The notes beneath the pieces are model-generated. The model did no database searches and had not been told where the DNA came from. It saw only the letters and a program-made list of their open reading frames with translations. Of a stretch of DNA of 50,189 nucleotides, positions 36,295 through 44,899 are shown in pieces; the stretch's first letter is position 1; every line of letters starts with the position of its first letter. Both the position numbers and the translations under genes were made by a program. The stretch comes from Saprospiraceae bacterium (lineage in GTDB: Bacteria; Bacteroidota; Bacteroidia; Chitinophagales; Saprospiraceae): contig JABSSL010000102.1 in the NCBI GenBank assembly GCA_013214355.1, positions 1 to 50,189 of the forward strand, given 5' to 3'.

Positions 36295-36984
36295 ATGAAA
36301 TGGCAGAACGACAACCAACTATTTGACCTCATGAAAACCCAGCTATTCACTGCTGTGGTTGGCGACATCATGGATAAACTGGGGCTATTCCATCAATTTC
36401 TCCCGCCCCGATTACAAGCCCTTCGAAGCGATATGATTTTAGCCGGCCGAGCGATGCCAGTGCTTGAAGCTGATGTATTCGCTGAAGTCGCTCCTTCCAG
36501 CACAAATCCACTAATGCATAAGCCATTCGGCCTGATGCTTGAGGCATTGGATGATCTCAAAACAAACGAAGTGTATATCTGCACCGGGGCCTCTCCTCGC
36601 TACGCGCTTTGGGGGGAACTGATGAGCACTAGAGCCATGCATTTAGGAGCTGCCGGAGCCGTGGCAGATGGCTATGTCCGGGATACCCGTGGCATACTGA
36701 GACTGGGCTTCCCAACCTTCTGCCAAGGCCGCTACGCCCAGGATCAAGGTCCCAGAGGCAAAGTCTTGGATTTCCGCTGTCGGATTGAGATGGGGGGCGT
36801 GCAAATCGAACCTGGCGATATCGTTTTTGGAGATATTGATGGCGTTTGCATCGTACCCAAAGCGGCCGAAGAGGAGGTGATTCGTCTGGCCCTCGAAAAA
36901 GCAAACGGGGAGAAACTGGTACAGAAAGCTATAGAAAAGGGAATGAGTGCCTGCGACGCCTTCGCCAAGTTCGGCATCATGTAA
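36295..36984 (+). CDS. RraA-like aldolase family protein
   Basis: A 229-residue protein of the RraA/HMG-aldolase fold. The diagnostic segment GAVADGYVRDTRGI places R129-D130 in the metal/substrate site, and the C-terminal GDIVFGDIDGVCIVP block is typical of the family. Members without an RNase E partner act as class II pyruvate aldolases on 4-hydroxy-4-methyl-2-oxoglutarate or related keto acids; RNase E inhibition is unlikely outside Proteobacteria. It is followed, 35 bases on, by an SDR and then an enolase-superfamily gene, which suggests cleavage of a 2-keto-3-deoxy acid. The exact substrate is unknown. Confidence 0.88.
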   Translation: MKWQNDNQLFDLMKTQLFTAVVGDIMDKLGLFHQFLPPRLQALRSDMILAGRAMPVLEADVFAEVAPSSTNPLMHKPFGLMLEALDDLKTNEVYICTGASPRYALWGELMSTRAMHLGAAGAVADGYVRDTRGILRLGFPTFCQGRYAQDQGPRGKVLDFRCRIEMGGVQIEPGDIVFGDIDGVCIVPKAAEEEVIRLALEKANGEKLVQKAIEKGMSACDAFAKFGIM

Positions 36985-37019
36985 CCTAATTTTTCAACCA
37001 ACCTATCAAAAGACAAATT

Positions 37020-37811
37020 GTGGATCTTAGTCACCTAAAAGTTTTAGTCACTGGTGGCGGCGGGATTGGAGTCGGGGCAGGTGTTTGCCAAGCCCTGGAT
37101 GAATTCGGTGCCACGCTCATCATCAATGAAAAAGAACGAGACAAAGCCGAAAAGGCGGCCCACCGATACCGTAAGGCATTTCCCATCCAAGCCGATATTA
37201 CGCAGGCGGATCAAGTGGAGAAAATGTTTGCGGAAATCGAATCTCAATTCGGCGTAATTAATGGCCTCGTCAACAATGCTGGGGTAGGTTTAGTGAGAGC
37301 CGTACAGGAAATCGAAGAAGAAGAATTTGAAGCACTGTATAGCGTGAATGTCAAAGGTATGTGGCGGGTCAGTAAGTATTTTGTACGCCAATTATTAAGA
37401 CATAAGATCAAGGGAAATATCGTCAATGTCTCCTCTGTACACGGTTTTGCCTCCCAACCCAATTACTCCACCTACGCCTCTTCCAAATCGGCTGTGGAAG
37501 GATTAACCAGAGCGCTGGCTTATGAACTGGGAACCCACGGTATCCGGGTCAATGCCATTGGTCCTGGAATGGTACATGCTGAGCAAAATTATGACTTGAT
37601 CAAGCAATGGGCGCCCGATCCACAGAAATGGGTAGAGGAATTTATAGAAAACCAACAAACGCTTCATCACTATATTGAACCGATAGATTGCGGCTATACG
37701 GCGGCCTTCCTATTGTCCAACTATAGCCGATCCATAACAGGTCAGACGATCTATGTGGATGCGGGTAAAACCATCATGCTTTTTAACCAGGATTATATCA
37801 ATCAAAAATGA
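37020..37811 (+). CDS. Short-chain dehydrogenase/reductase (SDR) with GTG start
   Basis: A 263-residue SDR. The best start is GTG at 37020, giving MDLSHLKVLVTGG; no ATG is available before the cofactor motif. The glycine motif reads TGGGGIGVGAG, one residue shorter than the usual TGxxxGIG before GIG. NNAG and the catalytic S...YxxxK (SSVHGF...YASSKSA) are intact. The end (GQTIYVDAGKT) is typical of classical SDRs that oxidise sugar or polyol hydroxyls. The stop overlaps the start of the next gene (ATGA), so the two are translationally coupled. It is probably the first oxidation step of the pathway; this is inference. Confidence 0.9.
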   Translation: MDLSHLKVLVTGGGGIGVGAGVCQALDEFGATLIINEKERDKAEKAAHRYRKAFPIQADITQADQVEKMFAEIESQFGVINGLVNNAGVGLVRAVQEIEEEEFEALYSVNVKGMWRVSKYFVRQLLRHKIKGNIVNVSSVHGFASQPNYSTYASSKSAVEGLTRALAYELGTHGIRVNAIGPGMVHAEQNYDLIKQWAPDPQKWVEEFIENQQTLHHYIEPIDCGYTAAFLLSNYSRSITGQTIYVDAGKTIMLFNQDYINQK

Positions 37812-38938
37812 TCATTAAGAGATTCACCTGCTACGAGGTCATCGTCCCCGCCAAGGAGGGCGTCATCGAAAGTAAAGGCATTAATAAACCGCTGCATAAG
37901 CTCCCCGTCGGAGCTAAAAAGGGCTGGTCTATGCAATTTGACCAATTGCCCAAGCTGCTGCTCAAAATGGAATTGAGCAATGGTGTGATTGGCTGGGGAG
38001 AATTGTACCGTGATCACAATTGGACTGTAGTAGCCAATATCATCAATGAGTTATTGGGCCAAGACATTAAACAATTGTGCCTACAACAGCTCCCCTTCAC
38101 CTTCTGCCGAGAATACGATGGCTTTGAATGTGCCATTTGGGATGCCTATGCCAAAGCGCATAATCTGCGCGTTGTGGATCTACTCGGCGGGCCAGTACGC
38201 AAGCAAGTGCGGGTAGGAGCCTGGTCCAGTCATCGCCATGTGGATGAGATCGGTGCCTTGGCGAAAAGCTTTGCAGACCAGGGGTATGATTGTATCAAAT
38301 TCAAAACGGATTTGGAGGACGATGTACAACAATGGTGTGCCAATATCAAGGATGCCGCCCCAGGTATGCAAGTCATCTTGGACCCCAACGAGCGCTGGCA
38401 GTATCCTGGAGAGGTAAGGAAGCGTGCGGATGCGCTCGCCGAAGTAGGCAATGTACTTTGCTTGGAAGACCCCCTACCCCGCTGGATGTTGCCAGAATAT
38501 GCTCTATTGCGTCAGTATTCCGCTGTACCCATAGTTTTACATGTTTCACTCCCCTATATTTTGCATGGCCAGCGCATCAAAGATGCGATCCAAGCCCTGC
38601 AAGCAAAAGCAGTAGACGGCTTCAATTTCAACGGCGGCTTGGCAAATTTCCAACGCTTAGATCACATCGCTCATGCAGCAGGCCTCCCTTGCTGGCATGG
38701 CTCTGAGATCGATCTAGGTATCCTGGAGGCTATGTATTTGCATTCCAGTGCTGCCGCGGCCTCTTGTATCTGGCCGGGTGACATCTTTGGGCGCATGATT
38801 CGCGAACACGATCTCCTGAAAACCTCACTGAAGTTTGAGCCCCCTTTCGCCTTCTTACCGGAAGGTAATGGTTTAGGTGTTGAGCCCGATGAGGCAGCCA
38901 TCGCCCATTATCAGGTGGATAAAAAAGAATTTGAATAA
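37808..38938 (+). CDS. Enolase-superfamily (mandelate racemase-like) protein
   Basis: A 376-residue protein of the mandelate racemase/muconate lactonizing group. The barrel holds the KxK pair K164-F-K166, metal ligand D192 (ILDPNE) and E220 (CLEDPL). The third ligand, normally the E in a (G)E(S/N) motif after PI, seems replaced: the sequence there is PIVLHVS, with V246 at the expected site. The C-terminal HGSEIDLGILEA segment is conserved. If active it should abstract an alpha proton and dehydrate a sugar acid; the missing ligand makes activity less certain. Its start overlaps the SDR stop. Confidence 0.85.
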   Translation: MIIKRFTCYEVIVPAKEGVIESKGINKPLHKLPVGAKKGWSMQFDQLPKLLLKMELSNGVIGWGELYRDHNWTVVANIINELLGQDIKQLCLQQLPFTFCREYDGFECAIWDAYAKAHNLRVVDLLGGPVRKQVRVGAWSSHRHVDEIGALAKSFADQGYDCIKFKTDLEDDVQQWCANIKDAAPGMQVILDPNERWQYPGEVRKRADALAEVGNVLCLEDPLPRWMLPEYALLRQYSAVPIVLHVSLPYILHGQRIKDAIQALQAKAVDGFNFNGGLANFQRLDHIAHAAGLPCWHGSEIDLGILEAMYLHSSAAAASCIWPGDIFGRMIREHDLLKTSLKFEPPFAFLPEGNGLGVEPDEAAIAHYQVDKKEFE

Positions 38939-38942
38939 GATC

Positions 38943-39836
38943 ATGGATAAAATAAACTACCACAATCCTTTCCCAGAAAGTGATCCCGATCGTCACCAGA
39001 TTTGGGAAATGCTGGTGCAAAGAGATATCATGGCCTTTTGTCAAGAAGATTGGGGAATGGTGGCCAACGATTTCATCGCCGCAAACTTTATGGGCATTGA
39101 TGCACGCAATGCCCATAATCCCGATACTTGGCGGATGAACTTCTCCAATCTGGACGAATACAAAGAAGTCTGGCTACAACAAGCCACAGAATTTGCACAA
39201 ACAGAATGGGCAGAGGATGCCGAACAGGCCATCTACGATGCTACAACGCTACGGGATATCGATATCAAAGGCAAAAGTGCTCTGGTGCACAAAAAATTCG
39301 ATGGATACATCCGAAAGCAGGGTGGCGAGCGCGAATACCTCAATTGGCAAACCCTCTACCGATGCCGGAAGATAGCAGGCAGTTGGAAAATTGCGGGATT
39401 TACGGGTTACATGCCTCATCCGATGGGTATGACTAGCCCGCAGCCTTCCAGCATAGGCAAGCAAATTCCAGCTGGAGCAGCCCAGCATGTCACCGCAGGT
39501 CCCTATTCACCCGTACTACAGGTCACGCCCGGCCAAATCGTCGTCATCTCCGGCCAAGCCGCCATTGATCCAAGTGGTACTATCATTGGAGACAACATCG
39601 AGGAGCAAACTCACTATACCCTGCAAAACTGCAGAAAGCAACTGGAAACAGGAGGATGTTCTCTCAATGATGTTTTTAAGGTAAATGTATACCTCACAGA
39701 TTTGGATAACTGGCCTAGATTCAATGAGGTATACAAGACCTATTTCCAAAACCCTAAACCGGTCCGAACAGCGGTACAAACTCCACTATTGTATACTTTA
39801 CTGGTAGAAATAGAGATGTGGGCCGTAAAGAAATAG
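38943..39836 (+). CDS. NTF2-like / RidA (YjgF/YER057c/UK114) fusion protein
   Basis: A 297-residue protein starting at the ATG at 38943, four bases after the previous stop (upstream starts overlap that gene). The C-terminal ~120 residues are a RidA/YjgF domain: GQIVVISGQAAIDPSG near the start, then SLNDVFKVNVYLTDL and the conserved R-T-A-V before the final strand; the arginine is the one that contacts the carboxylate in RidA deaminases. The N-terminal ~165 residues look like an alpha+beta SnoaL/NTF2-type domain (a W-rich helical part, then RDIDIKGKSALVHKKFDGYIR and WQTLYRCRKIAGSWKIAGF strands). RidA proteins hydrolyse reactive enamine/imine intermediates. The two domains in one chain are unusual. 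Confidence 0.82.
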   Translation: MDKINYHNPFPESDPDRHQIWEMLVQRDIMAFCQEDWGMVANDFIAANFMGIDARNAHNPDTWRMNFSNLDEYKEVWLQQATEFAQTEWAEDAEQAIYDATTLRDIDIKGKSALVHKKFDGYIRKQGGEREYLNWQTLYRCRKIAGSWKIAGFTGYMPHPMGMTSPQPSSIGKQIPAGAAQHVTAGPYSPVLQVTPGQIVVISGQAAIDPSGTIIGDNIEEQTHYTLQNCRKQLETGGCSLNDVFKVNVYLTDLDNWPRFNEVYKTYFQNPKPVRTAVQTPLLYTLLVEIEMWAVKK

Positions 39837-39870
39837 CAGACTAATTTTATAAATTTAAAATCTCAAAAGC

Positions 39871-40632
39871 ATGTATTGGGATCAACTGACCTCACCACAG
39901 ATTGATGCTTTAGATCGAAATATACCCGTAATCCTACCGGTATCAGCCACGGAACAGCACGGGGCACACCTACCCTTAGCTACAGACCGCTTAATCGGAG
40001 AACACTTTTGTCGACAGTTGAATGCCCAAATCGGCGAACAAGTGCTAATTCTTCCCAGTGTTGGCATTGGTTGCTCGGAGCATCACAAAGACTTCGCCGG
40101 TAGTCTCTCTGTCCAGCACCAAACCTTTCTTCAGCAACTAACCGATATTACGGATTGTGTAGTAGGATATGGCTTCAAAAACCTCCTAGTACTGAATAGT
40201 CATGGTGGGAATCAAGCCATCGGCCAATCATTCGTCGAAATCTATGGCTACCGGCATCCAGCGTTGAATTTGGCAATTGCTACTTGGTGGCGGATCGCTG
40301 CCGACGCTCTACACAAACTCAATGATACCGGCCCAGGAGGCGCCGGCCATGCAGGGGAATTTGAGACCTCCCTAATGTTATTAATTGCTCCTAACTTGGT
40401 CCAAGAAGAACAGATTCAGCCCAAAGCAAATGTTCCAACCCTGGAGTGGGCCGAAGGTGATTTACTGCGTGGCCCTAAGGCTGGTTTATACCGTCGTATG
40501 AAAAAAATGACACCCAATGGTGTGTACGGGGAGCCATCAGCGGGAAGCCGTGAGAAAGGAGAAAAAATCACTGCCATTGTGGTACCTGCACTCCAACAGA
40601 TTATCCTAGATATGTACCAATTATCCCGATAA
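39871..40632 (+). CDS. Creatininase family amidohydrolase
   Basis: A 253-residue member of the creatininase/MftE family. Metal-binding motifs are complete: E-Q-HGAHLPLATD (about residues 28-39), GCSEHHKDFAGSL, NSHGGN and GHAGEFETS (about 152-160). The family opens cyclic amides such as creatinine or formamidopyrimidines, or hydrolyses other amide bonds. It lies 35 bases after the NTF2/RidA fusion and shares its direction. The pair of an amide hydrolase and an enamine/imine hydrolase suggests a nitrogen-containing intermediate in the pathway; this is inference. Confidence 0.9.
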   Translation: MYWDQLTSPQIDALDRNIPVILPVSATEQHGAHLPLATDRLIGEHFCRQLNAQIGEQVLILPSVGIGCSEHHKDFAGSLSVQHQTFLQQLTDITDCVVGYGFKNLLVLNSHGGNQAIGQSFVEIYGYRHPALNLAIATWWRIAADALHKLNDTGPGGAGHAGEFETSLMLLIAPNLVQEEQIQPKANVPTLEWAEGDLLRGPKAGLYRRMKKMTPNGVYGEPSAGSREKGEKITAIVVPALQQIILDMYQLSR

Positions 40633-40653
40633 AGTTGTCTAAAATCTAATCCT

Positions 40654-41367
40654 ATGAACCATCGACTAATCTATTTATTGATCGGAATTTCCACAAGTTT
40701 CCTGCTTATGTCTTGTAATCAAGAACCCGTGAAAACCTACGAAGTCAAAAAGATTGACCGGCCCATAGAATTAACCGGCCGTGGACAAGACGTCCTGTGG
40801 AATCAAGCCAATATGCTCAACGACTTCACCTATCCCTGGCGAGAAGAAACGCCACCGGAAACGAAGTTTAAAGCCCTTTGGACCGATACCCATTTGTTCT
40901 TCCTCTACAGAGCCTCAGATACCGAGATCATCACAAAAGAAAGAGGACTGGGCGAACGAGACCCCGTAGATTCCGATCGAGTGGAAATCTTCTTCAAAGC
41001 AGATGACAAAATGAACCCATACTATTCTCTGGAGATGGATGCCCTAGGTCGTGTACTGGATACGGAAGGTAGATACTATAGAAAAGTGGATTTCGACTGG
41101 AATTGGCCGGCAGGCGAATTAGCCCTCATGGCAACGCGGGATAATACGGGTTACACCGTAGAGGGTTCCATTAGCTTTTCCTCTTTGGAGCAATTGGGCA
41201 TGTACAAAGGAGATGCCATACTAAAGGCAGGCTTATACCGAGGTGAATACGTGACCGATGAGAAGGGAGACATCACAACCAAATGGATCAGTTGGGTAAT
41301 TCCAAAGTCTGAGACCCCTGATTTTCACATTCCTTCCTCTTTTGGTGAGCTTAGACTGATGGAATGA
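40654..41367 (+). CDS. Carbohydrate-binding (CBM9-like) lipoprotein
   Basis: A 237-residue lipoprotein with lipobox LLMSC (C21). The mature part is a single CBM9-like beta-sandwich: the opening ELTGRGQDVLWNQA, then the characteristic LFFLYRASDTE strand, and DSDRVEIFF plus YYSLEMDALGRVLD, the core of the 'carbohydrate-binding family 9-like' group. It has no catalytic residues and probably binds sugars at the cell surface or in the periplasm. It lies 21 bases after the creatininase gene. Confidence 0.85.
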   Translation: MNHRLIYLLIGISTSFLLMSCNQEPVKTYEVKKIDRPIELTGRGQDVLWNQANMLNDFTYPWREETPPETKFKALWTDTHLFFLYRASDTEIITKERGLGERDPVDSDRVEIFFKADDKMNPYYSLEMDALGRVLDTEGRYYRKVDFDWNWPAGELALMATRDNTGYTVEGSISFSSLEQLGMYKGDAILKAGLYRGEYVTDEKGDITTKWISWVIPKSETPDFHIPSSFGELRLME

Positions 41368-41439
41368 TGACTAGTCTGCCACTCCCTATTTTAGAAAGTC
41401 TAAGTTCCGTAAGCTTAAGCATTAGAAATCCAAGCGAAG

Positions 41440-42558
41440 ATGTCAAGAAGCTATTTCTTATTCCTATTCATGCTATTCCTAGTAGCCTGTCAACCCAAAG
41501 CACCAGAAAGCACAGATCCCCCTAAGGATGACGAACCCGTTCGAGGAATCTGGCTAACCAATGTAGATAGTGAAGCGCTGTTTTCCCAGGAAAAGATCGA
41601 AGAGGCAGTAGCTCATTGTCACGAGCTCGGATTCAACACCATCTTTGTGGTAAGCTGGAATCGTGCTTACACCCTTTACCCAAGTCAGGTGATGGATAAA
41701 ACCTTTGGTCGGAAAATTGATCCCAAGTTTGACGGTCGAGATCCCTTGCAGGAAGTAATAACGGCGGCACACGCTAGAGGTATGAAGGTTTATGCTTGGT
41801 TTGAGTTTGGATTCTCCTGTTCCTACCAGGAGTCGGATGGAGGATTCATTATCAGAGAGAAGCCGGAATGGGCGGCTATTGACTCGACTGGAAACTTAGT
41901 TAGTAAAAATGGATTTCAGTGGATGAACGCCTTTGATTCGGAGGTACAAGATTTTGTCTTATCCTTACTGAAGGAAGCCGTTCAACAATATGAGTTGGAT
42001 GGCATTCAAGGTGATGATCGCCTTCCCGCCCTACCCTCCGAAGCAGGGTATGATTCCAATACCCTGGCAAGCTTCCAAAAAGAATCGGGTACAGTAGATA
42101 TTCCTGCCCAATACGACGAAGCTTGGATCGACTGGCGTGCACAGCGCTTGAACGAATTCATGGGAAGAATCCATAGGGAGATAAAGAAGATCGACCCAGA
42201 TTGTAAGATTTCCGTTTCCCCTAGTATCTATCCATGGAGTAAAGAACAATACCTCCAAGATTGGCCCACTTGGGTAAAAGAAGGCTGGGTAGATATGGTC
42301 TGCCCACAAGTTTACAGGTATGACCTGGAGAAGTACAGAAATGAACTACGGAAAATAGTAAATGAGCAGGTCCAAGCCACTGACCTTCCACTGATTTCCC
42401 CTGGCATACTGCTCAAAGTCGGTGATTATGTAGCGAGCGATACTTTGCTCCAACAGATGGTACAGGAAAATCGAAAATTCGGGATAAATGGCGAAGTTTT
42501 CTTCTTTTATGAAGGCTTAAAGAAGCGTCCTACCTTCTTTGACCAACTCTATGAATAA
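41440..42558 (+). CDS. GHL10/DUF187-type glycoside hydrolase-like lipoprotein
   Basis: A 372-residue lipoprotein with lipobox FLVAC (C17). The mature domain is a TIM-barrel of the glycosyl-hydrolase-like GHL10 (DUF187, YngK-like) family: RGIWLTNVDSEALFS, a strand ending FNTIFVVSWNRAYTLYPS, GMKVYAWFEFGF, and YELDGIQGDDR followed by SPSIYPW. In this family a conserved aspartate in the DGIQxDD motif is the likely acid or nucleophile. Activities in the family remain poorly defined. It lies 72 bases after the CBM9-like gene. Confidence 0.88.
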   Translation: MSRSYFLFLFMLFLVACQPKAPESTDPPKDDEPVRGIWLTNVDSEALFSQEKIEEAVAHCHELGFNTIFVVSWNRAYTLYPSQVMDKTFGRKIDPKFDGRDPLQEVITAAHARGMKVYAWFEFGFSCSYQESDGGFIIREKPEWAAIDSTGNLVSKNGFQWMNAFDSEVQDFVLSLLKEAVQQYELDGIQGDDRLPALPSEAGYDSNTLASFQKESGTVDIPAQYDEAWIDWRAQRLNEFMGRIHREIKKIDPDCKISVSPSIYPWSKEQYLQDWPTWVKEGWVDMVCPQVYRYDLEKYRNELRKIVNEQVQATDLPLISPGILLKVGDYVASDTLLQQMVQENRKFGINGEVFFFYEGLKKRPTFFDQLYE

Positions 42559-42928
42559 GCTGAGTGTAGGTTTGACGATCACACTTTAGGTGGAAAACGC
42601 CCCTTTTTTGCTCCAGAAGCGATCATCCTACATACACTTAGGCGACGCAGAACGTCTGAGAAAATTTTGAATAACCACTTATTGAACGTAACTTCATTTA
42701 TGGATCATAGCCCATAGTCCATTCATCTGCTGAGCAGCTTACGAGATACCCGAAAGATAGTGGACAGTGATCAGAGAAAAAACTCCTTTCAACCAATACT
42801 TTCAGCTTTGATTCACAATGGTCAAAGCAACAACATTAGGATCAGACTGCTCCGCTCAATTAGAACTGAATTATTTCATTAATCTTTTAGTTTTAGTATC
42901 TAATAAGTTAGAACCTAAAAAAGCATCT
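42559..42928. other. Intergenic region before unknown lipoprotein gene
   Basis: About 370 bases without a supported gene. The open frame of the next gene extends back to 42818, but that part has no coding features. An imperfect dyad (CTGAGTGTA near 42560 with TACACTTAG near 42633) may form a terminator-like structure after the GHL10 gene, though without a T-run. A weak dyad TCTAA/TTAGA lies just before the next start. Confidence 0.4.
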
Positions 42929-43735
42929 ATGAAATCCCCTCTACCGCTAATCATCTTGGCATTGACCCTCTGTCTCTCTTCTTGTATTGAAGGCGATCTC
43001 TCCCCTGGCAATGGAATTGCCGTGGAATCCTTTGCAGGAAAATGGGACAATATCAATGCACAAACCAACAGCCTCTCTCGCATAACAATTACCCAAAAGA
43101 TACCCGGTCAAGTATCGGTACAACTGTGGCGAGCTTGCGGCCAAGACCATTGCAATCTTGGCAATTACACCAGCACGATTAATGATCTGCAAGATGGCAA
43201 AATATCACTATCCCTGAACTGGAACGACCAACCTCTCGCCCTCGGTCTAAGTTTGTATGAAGGAGGGAAACTGCTCCTCAGTGCAGAAGATGAGGGCAAT
43301 AAGATCTTTGCAGATCAATTCTTTTCCAGACCGACAACTAGCTCGTTTTTTCAGCAGATCAATGTAAATGATGCCCGCTCCGTGAGCTTGGCTAAGTTGA
43401 GGATTAATGGTAGTAATAATGAGCTAAATTTTCTGCGACCTGGCACCATCCTTATCTACCAAACCAATGAGGGGCGTTATGGGAAGATTCAGATTCGAGG
43501 GAATGATGATATCCTAAGCCTGCGCTGGACTACCTGGGAAATTACGGGGGAGATATACCAGGAAAGTGATTACCTCCCCTTGAAGGGCAATGCCTATTAT
43601 GACATGGATCGAGGAGAAGAAGATACCGGGGAATCAAAATCGTTGAGCGACTTTCTTTGGATAGATAAGGGTAAACCACAACGCTGGTTGGAGCCGATTA
43701 ATACGGCTTTGATCGCAGTATACCACCTGGGGTAG
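42929..43735 (+). CDS. Lipoprotein, unknown function
   Basis: A 268-residue lipoprotein. The start at 42929 gives a clear signal with lipobox LSSC (C19); the longer frame from 42818 would place 37 odd residues before it. The mature part is beta-rich, with a first domain opening ESFAGKWDNI and a cysteine pair (RACGQDHC) that could form a disulfide, and a second domain after FQQINVNDARS. I do not recognise the family. It begins the second block of the locus (unknown lipoprotein, acyltransferase, DUF5107, sulfatase). Confidence 0.75.
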   Translation: MKSPLPLIILALTLCLSSCIEGDLSPGNGIAVESFAGKWDNINAQTNSLSRITITQKIPGQVSVQLWRACGQDHCNLGNYTSTINDLQDGKISLSLNWNDQPLALGLSLYEGGKLLLSAEDEGNKIFADQFFSRPTTSSFFQQINVNDARSVSLAKLRINGSNNELNFLRPGTILIYQTNEGRYGKIQIRGNDDILSLRWTTWEITGEIYQESDYLPLKGNAYYDMDRGEEDTGESKSLSDFLWIDKGKPQRWLEPINTALIAVYHLG

Positions 43736-43801
43736 TTTCCGCAGGCCAAGAAATAGGTCAAGGCTCCTATTTCGACAAAACAAAACCAACGCACAAACAG
43801 T

Positions 43802-44896
43802 ATGAATAAGGGCAATCAACGGCTCCTATCCTTAGATGTCTTTCGAGGTTTGACCATGTTCTTGCTAATGGGAGAAGCGGCACGGGTTTATGCTTCTCTT
43901 TCCACTGCCAGCGAGGGCTCGTGGCTCCACCACCTCATGATCCAATTCCACCATCATCCTTGGAATGGGCTCCGTTTTTGGGATCTTATTCAACCTTTCT
44001 TCATGTTCATTGTGGGTGTTGCCATGCCCTTTTCTTATAAAAGTCGTAGCGCAAAGGGGGACAGCCATACCACTATTCGGAATCATATTTTCTATCGTTG
44101 CTTTTTACTTTTTCTCTTTGGTACGGGGCTCCATTGTGTGTACAACCACAAACTAGTTTGGGAGCTTTGGAATGTCCTAACCCAGCTATCCTTCACCATA
44201 CTCGTCGCCTTTTTCTTGATGCGCTTCGCTTGGAAATGGCAGATCGGGGTTTCAGTGGGATTACTGCTCCTGACGGAGGTTCTTTATCGCGTTTATGATC
44301 CAGCCACACCCTTTGTTAAAGATGCCAATTTTGGTTCCTACTTAGATATGATTTTAATGGGAAAGCTCAACAATGGAGGAGGATGGGTTACGATCAATGC
44401 CCTACCCACGGCTGCTCACACGATTTGGGGGGTCGTGTGCGGGCAACTATTACTATCCGAACGGCCAGCTCAGCAAAAAATCAGGTATTTCCTAATGGCG
44501 GCAGTCGTTGGGTTAATATTGGGCTATGCCCTGGATCTTCTGCAGATTACCCCCATTGTAAAACGGATTGCGACCAGCAGTTTTGTGTTAGCTTCAGGTG
44601 GATGGGCCATCTTGGTTTTGGCTTTTTCCTATTGGTGGGTTGATTTGAAGGGGAAACATGCCGGAGTGCAATTTTTCAGTATAGTGGGTATGAATTCCAT
44701 CTTCATCTACCTCTTTGCCGAAACCGTGGGGCATCAATGGTTAGGGGGTTTTGCAAAAACCTTTAATCATGGCTTTCTAGGACTCCTTGGCCTCCCCGAA
44801 GCTGCTCTTGATGTCACCAATGCCCTGCTAGTCTGGGGCATCATGTGGTATATATGTTTTTTCCTATACCGAAAGAAAATCTTTTTCAAAATATAA
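43802..44896 (+). CDS. DUF5009 / HGSNAT-like membrane acyltransferase
   Basis: A 364-residue polytopic protein (about ten membrane segments). The N-terminal motif SLDVFRGLTMFLLM and WDLIQPFFMFIVGVAMPFSY are typical of the YeiB/DUF5009 group related to heparan-alpha-glucosaminide N-acetyltransferase. These enzymes are thought to transfer acetyl or other acyl groups across the inner membrane to sugars. In Bacteroidota they recur in glycan-utilisation loci. The stop is 3 bases before the DUF5107 gene, so the two are coupled. Confidence 0.85.
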   Translation: MNKGNQRLLSLDVFRGLTMFLLMGEAARVYASLSTASEGSWLHHLMIQFHHHPWNGLRFWDLIQPFFMFIVGVAMPFSYKSRSAKGDSHTTIRNHIFYRCFLLFLFGTGLHCVYNHKLVWELWNVLTQLSFTILVAFFLMRFAWKWQIGVSVGLLLLTEVLYRVYDPATPFVKDANFGSYLDMILMGKLNNGGGWVTINALPTAAHTIWGVVCGQLLLSERPAQQKIRYFLMAAVVGLILGYALDLLQITPIVKRIATSSFVLASGGWAILVLAFSYWWVDLKGKHAGVQFFSIVGMNSIFIYLFAETVGHQWLGGFAKTFNHGFLGLLGLPEAALDVTNALLVWGIMWYICFFLYRKKIFFKI

Positions 44897-44899
44897 TCC

